Below are positions 1-64,000 of a DNA stretch of 64,000 nucleotides, piece after piece (position 1 is the first letter of the stretch; every line of letters begins with the position of its first letter). Location of the stretch: the NCBI GenBank assembly GCA_030674185.1, contig CM060308.1:33442504-33506503 (forward strand), read 5' to 3'. A program made the position numbers and the translations under genes. The notes under the pieces are model-generated. The model was given only the letters and a program-made list of their open reading frames with translations, was not told the DNA's origin and did not search any database. This DNA is from Monoplex corrugatus (Eukaryota > Mollusca > Gastropoda > Littorinimorpha > Ranellidae).

Positions 1-684
1 GATTCTATTTACTAGGTCAAATATTTTTCCTGCCGCTCGAAGATGAGGTAGAGCTGGTATTCATCACATGTTTTCTCGTTGGCGAAGAGCAACAACGGCA
101 TCTTTTGTCATTTTCTTTTTTTTTTTTCTTTTTTTGTTGTTGTGAATCTAAGCTTGGCGTTCGTTTAGAAATAGTTCCGCTACTACCTAGGTACGTTGTT
201 CTGAAGTTGTGATGTTTATGTTACGGCCTTGTAAGGGGAAAATGTTGTCTTTCTGAGATCTCAAGGAAAAAAAAGCATTTCCATTACTAATGTATACCAG
301 ATAAGAGGAAAGTGGTGTGATTTTTGCTGGTAGGAAAAATAATACTAATAAATTTTGACAAATCTGGTAATACTTTAATGTGTTTCAATGTATAGAAAAA
401 GATGTTTTTTTCACAGGTAAGGAAAAACCCCACTTATTGTGTTTGCAGATAAGGAAAGCCTTTCTGTACTAAGATCCGCTACACAGGTATGGAAAACTCT
501 ATCACAGTGCTTCTCTTAATGGTGAGTAAAATGTTCATGACTCTTTCACAAACATGAGAAAAGTCTTTTTATACATGTACTGCGTCGTTTACTGTCATGG
601 TATAAAAAAGGGTTTTGATAACAATGTACACTTGGGAGATAATAAAAAATATTCTATGTCTTACATCCTTTATCAATGACTCAC
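1..684. other. Intron 7 sequence, no recognised element
   Basis: AT-rich sequence after the exon 7 donor in transcript terms. A poly(T) run sits near 116-140. Short repeated phrases of the type 'aggtaaggaaaa' occur between 410 and 500, but I see no clear repeat family or coding exon. Confidence 0.5.
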
Positions 685-61834
<61,150 letters not shown>

Positions 61835-63004
61835 GGCTGTAAGTTCGGTGGCAAAACAGTAAATGTTTGACAGAAGATCGAACTGGGTGACGAAGTCTCT
61901 CTCTATCTGAGTAATTGAAAGTATCAGTAATTCATATCTGTGCTTGACTGCGTCGCTTGTAAATGTTTATGCATATATTTCTGCGCTCTATTTGACACGA
62001 ACGGCGAGCTAGATCTACTTGCGCAAGCGTATGTGACCTGTTCTCACGAATAGGGGGTCACAACTTAATTTTGGGGGTATAGAGATATTAATATCACCGG
62101 AAAGCAGAAAAAAATGCTCTTTCCAATGATGTATAATTCAACTGTCTAACTGGAAAATCGAGCGAGTTACAGTAATTTAAAGGGAGTGGGTGATGGGACG
62201 GCATTTTGAGAAAAGCAGAGTTAAAGAAGGACAACAAAATTCTCTGCTTTTTCCTTAGCAACCAGTATTCTATCTTCATCAAACTTAGTGAAGTGATAGA
62301 TAAAGTGGTTTTGCACTACATACTAGCTATTTCGCGAGCTGATTCCAACGGTATGCGATATGCTGAGGCCCTGTACGGTTTCATGGCCTAAATTAAAGCT
62401 CAAACACACGCATTTTCACGGAAAAAATCTGCACATTCTCGAAGGGTTATCACTTTAAAATGTTATTTTAACACTCTTTCAGCCCAAATTTCACTTTAAT
62501 CTTTGCCATAATTGATAGATTAATGGTCAGACAATGTGTAGGAACAAAAATCTCAAATCACCCAGATCGATCCTCACCACCTTTTCAGGCCCGTATCTCA
62601 GTTCACACGTTGCGACTTGTGACCCCGTTCGCAAGAACCAGTCACAAAAAATATTATTGTCCTTTTCACTTCGCACTTGCCTGGTCTCTCGGCTCATCCT
62701 TTTTGCCTCATGTAGGGAAGTTTCATTCAGGCGTTGTTTTCCTGCATAAAAGACATGTGGCGACGAGGAATAGGAGACGAAGAGGGAGGAGAAAACGGAG
62801 GAGAGAAAGAGTATGAAGGTGCGTGGTTGTGTATGTTGTATATTGTATGAGTGATGGGTGAAAGTTAGTAATAATAAATGTAAAAAAAAAGAATATATTG
62901 CAGTTTGTTTAGTGCCATTGGTTGGAAGGAGTGCGTGCTGTTGCGTGACGGACGAATGCTTTTTGCATGTGTTTGTGTGCGTGAACATGTGTACACCAAA
63001 GCAT
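61835..63004. other. Upstream region of the secreted protein gene
   Basis: Should contain the 5' UTR and perhaps the promoter. I see no convincing TATA box on the minus strand close to the ATG. Short reading frames on both strands show no known domain. An Arg-rich frame at 62750-62815 comes from a GA-rich stretch. Confidence 0.4.
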
Positions 63005-64000
63005 GACAGTAAGGCTAGCGGAGAGACCGTACACAAACCGATGGAAGGCAACGGGAAACCACCATCGTAATTTTTCCCAGGTTATCATGGACAGAAACAA
63101 AAAGAAAATCAAAGACAACGATGTAAATAGGTGCTCCTATGGAGCAGCTTTGTCCGGTAGGGACCGTCATGCGGCGCAGGTGACACCAGACCGTCAGCAA
63201 GTTACTGCGAACCCTAAACTCAGATTTAAAAACATCAAAGCTGCAACATGGAATTAAGAACGTTGTTGCAAAAGGGTAAATTAGAAAATATCAAGACAGA
63301 GATGGAAAGACTTAACATTGGTATTTTAGGACTAGGGGAAGTGAGATGGAAGCGGGCAGGCATAACATCAGGAGAATACACAATGATATACTCTGGTGGT
63401 AACTCACATGAAAGAGGAGTAGGCATCATGATGGACAAACCAAAAGCAGTTAAGGGATATTGGGCTGTGTCCGACAGAGTTTTGCTGGTCAAGTTGGGAG
63501 GCAAACCATTTGATATCAACATCATTCAGGTGTATGCACCAACATCCGCAAGTACTCAGGAAGACATCGACAACTTCTACGAAGTATTGGAGATGGTTAA
63601 AGTCCAATGTAAATCACAAGAAGTTACTGTAATAATGGGAGATTTTAATGCTAAAGTGGGACAGGATAGGGTGGAGGATATAGTTGGACCTCATGGCCTT
63701 GGTACGCAAACTGAAAGGGGTGAGAAACCTGTAGAATGGGCACAGATGAATGAGTTTATAGTAGGAAACACCTGGTTTCAGCAACCTAATAGAAGAAAAT
63801 GGACTTGGATGAGTCCAGTAGATAATACCAAAAATCAGATTGACTACATCCTGATCAACAAAAGATTTAGAAATTCTTTACTGTCAGCAAAAACCCTACC
63901 AGAAGCAGACTGCAACAGTGATCACAATCCTGTAGTGGGAAGATTTTAGACTGAAATTGAGGAAAAGGAAACAGACCAAAAACAACATCAAATTAAACCT
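63005..64000 (+). mobile_element. RTE-type LINE, copy I (5' end, cut by window edge)
   Basis: Has the 5' UTR motif GGAAGGCAACGGGAAACCAC (about 63042) missing from copy B, then MDRNKKKIKDNDVNRCSYG and the endonuclease: TLLQKGKLENIKTEMERL, GVGIMMDKPKAVKGYWAVSD, IIQVYAPTSAS, IMGDFNAKVGQDRV, NQIDYILINKRF and SDHNPVVGRF. It is the best preserved copy, with a 233-codon open frame (63248-63949). Two single-base changes break it: one lost base in ATWNV (63253) and one extra T after GRF (63944). Catalytic Asp/Asn/His positions appear intact. Confidence 0.92.

Overview
This is eukaryotic genomic DNA, most likely from a marine mollusc and probably a gastropod. The evidence is indirect: long (CA/TG)n, (CT)n, (GATA-like) and (GAT)n microsatellites, several minisatellites, decayed non-LTR retrotransposons of the RTE, L2/CR1 and I-like groups, and an extracellular-protein exon set whose closest resemblance in my memory is to molluscan and other invertebrate secreted proteins. 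There are no prokaryotic features.

The main result is one spliced gene on the minus strand that covers almost the whole window. Seven coding exons can be placed, from the start codon at 61834 leftward to 685: 61834-61685, 53529-53294, 39963-39820, 32802-32667, 9247-9086, 8672-8518 and 846-685. All introns are GT-AG, the phases (0,2,2,0,0,2) agree at every junction, and the joined frame is open for 381 codons plus two bases. It then leaves the window on the left. The product starts with a signal peptide and is cysteine-rich with several N-glycosylation sequons, so it is a secreted or ectodomain protein of unknown function. Only about 1.15 kb of 61 kb is coding.

The introns hold nearly everything else. 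Intron 6 (847-8517) has a 60-bp minisatellite, a diverged ~95-bp tandem array that resembles the 3' edge and splice donor of exon 6, an R2-like LINE remnant and two RTE copies, one almost full length. Intron 5 (413 bp) carries a (CA)n tract directly against the exon 6 acceptor. Intron 4 (23.4 kb) is dominated by a ~34-bp minisatellite (about 11.5-28.2 kb, near 450-490 units) interrupted by an RTE fragment. Intron 3 holds RTE copies, a second RTE-like family and microsatellites.

Intron 2 (13.3 kb) holds an L2-like LINE, other LINE pieces, a tRNA-related SINE, an I-like LINE whose 5' half (ORF1 plus endonuclease) is inverted relative to its RT half, as expected from twin priming, and two small foldback elements with 9-10 bp target duplications inserted in it. 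Intron 1 has a third foldback element, a second SINE copy, a 25-bp minisatellite, an RTE copy split by a CR1/L2-like LINE, a second copy of that LINE, an LTR-like segment with a perfect heat-shock element, and two more minisatellites. Upstream of the gene, at the right edge, lies the least decayed RTE copy, cut by the window end.
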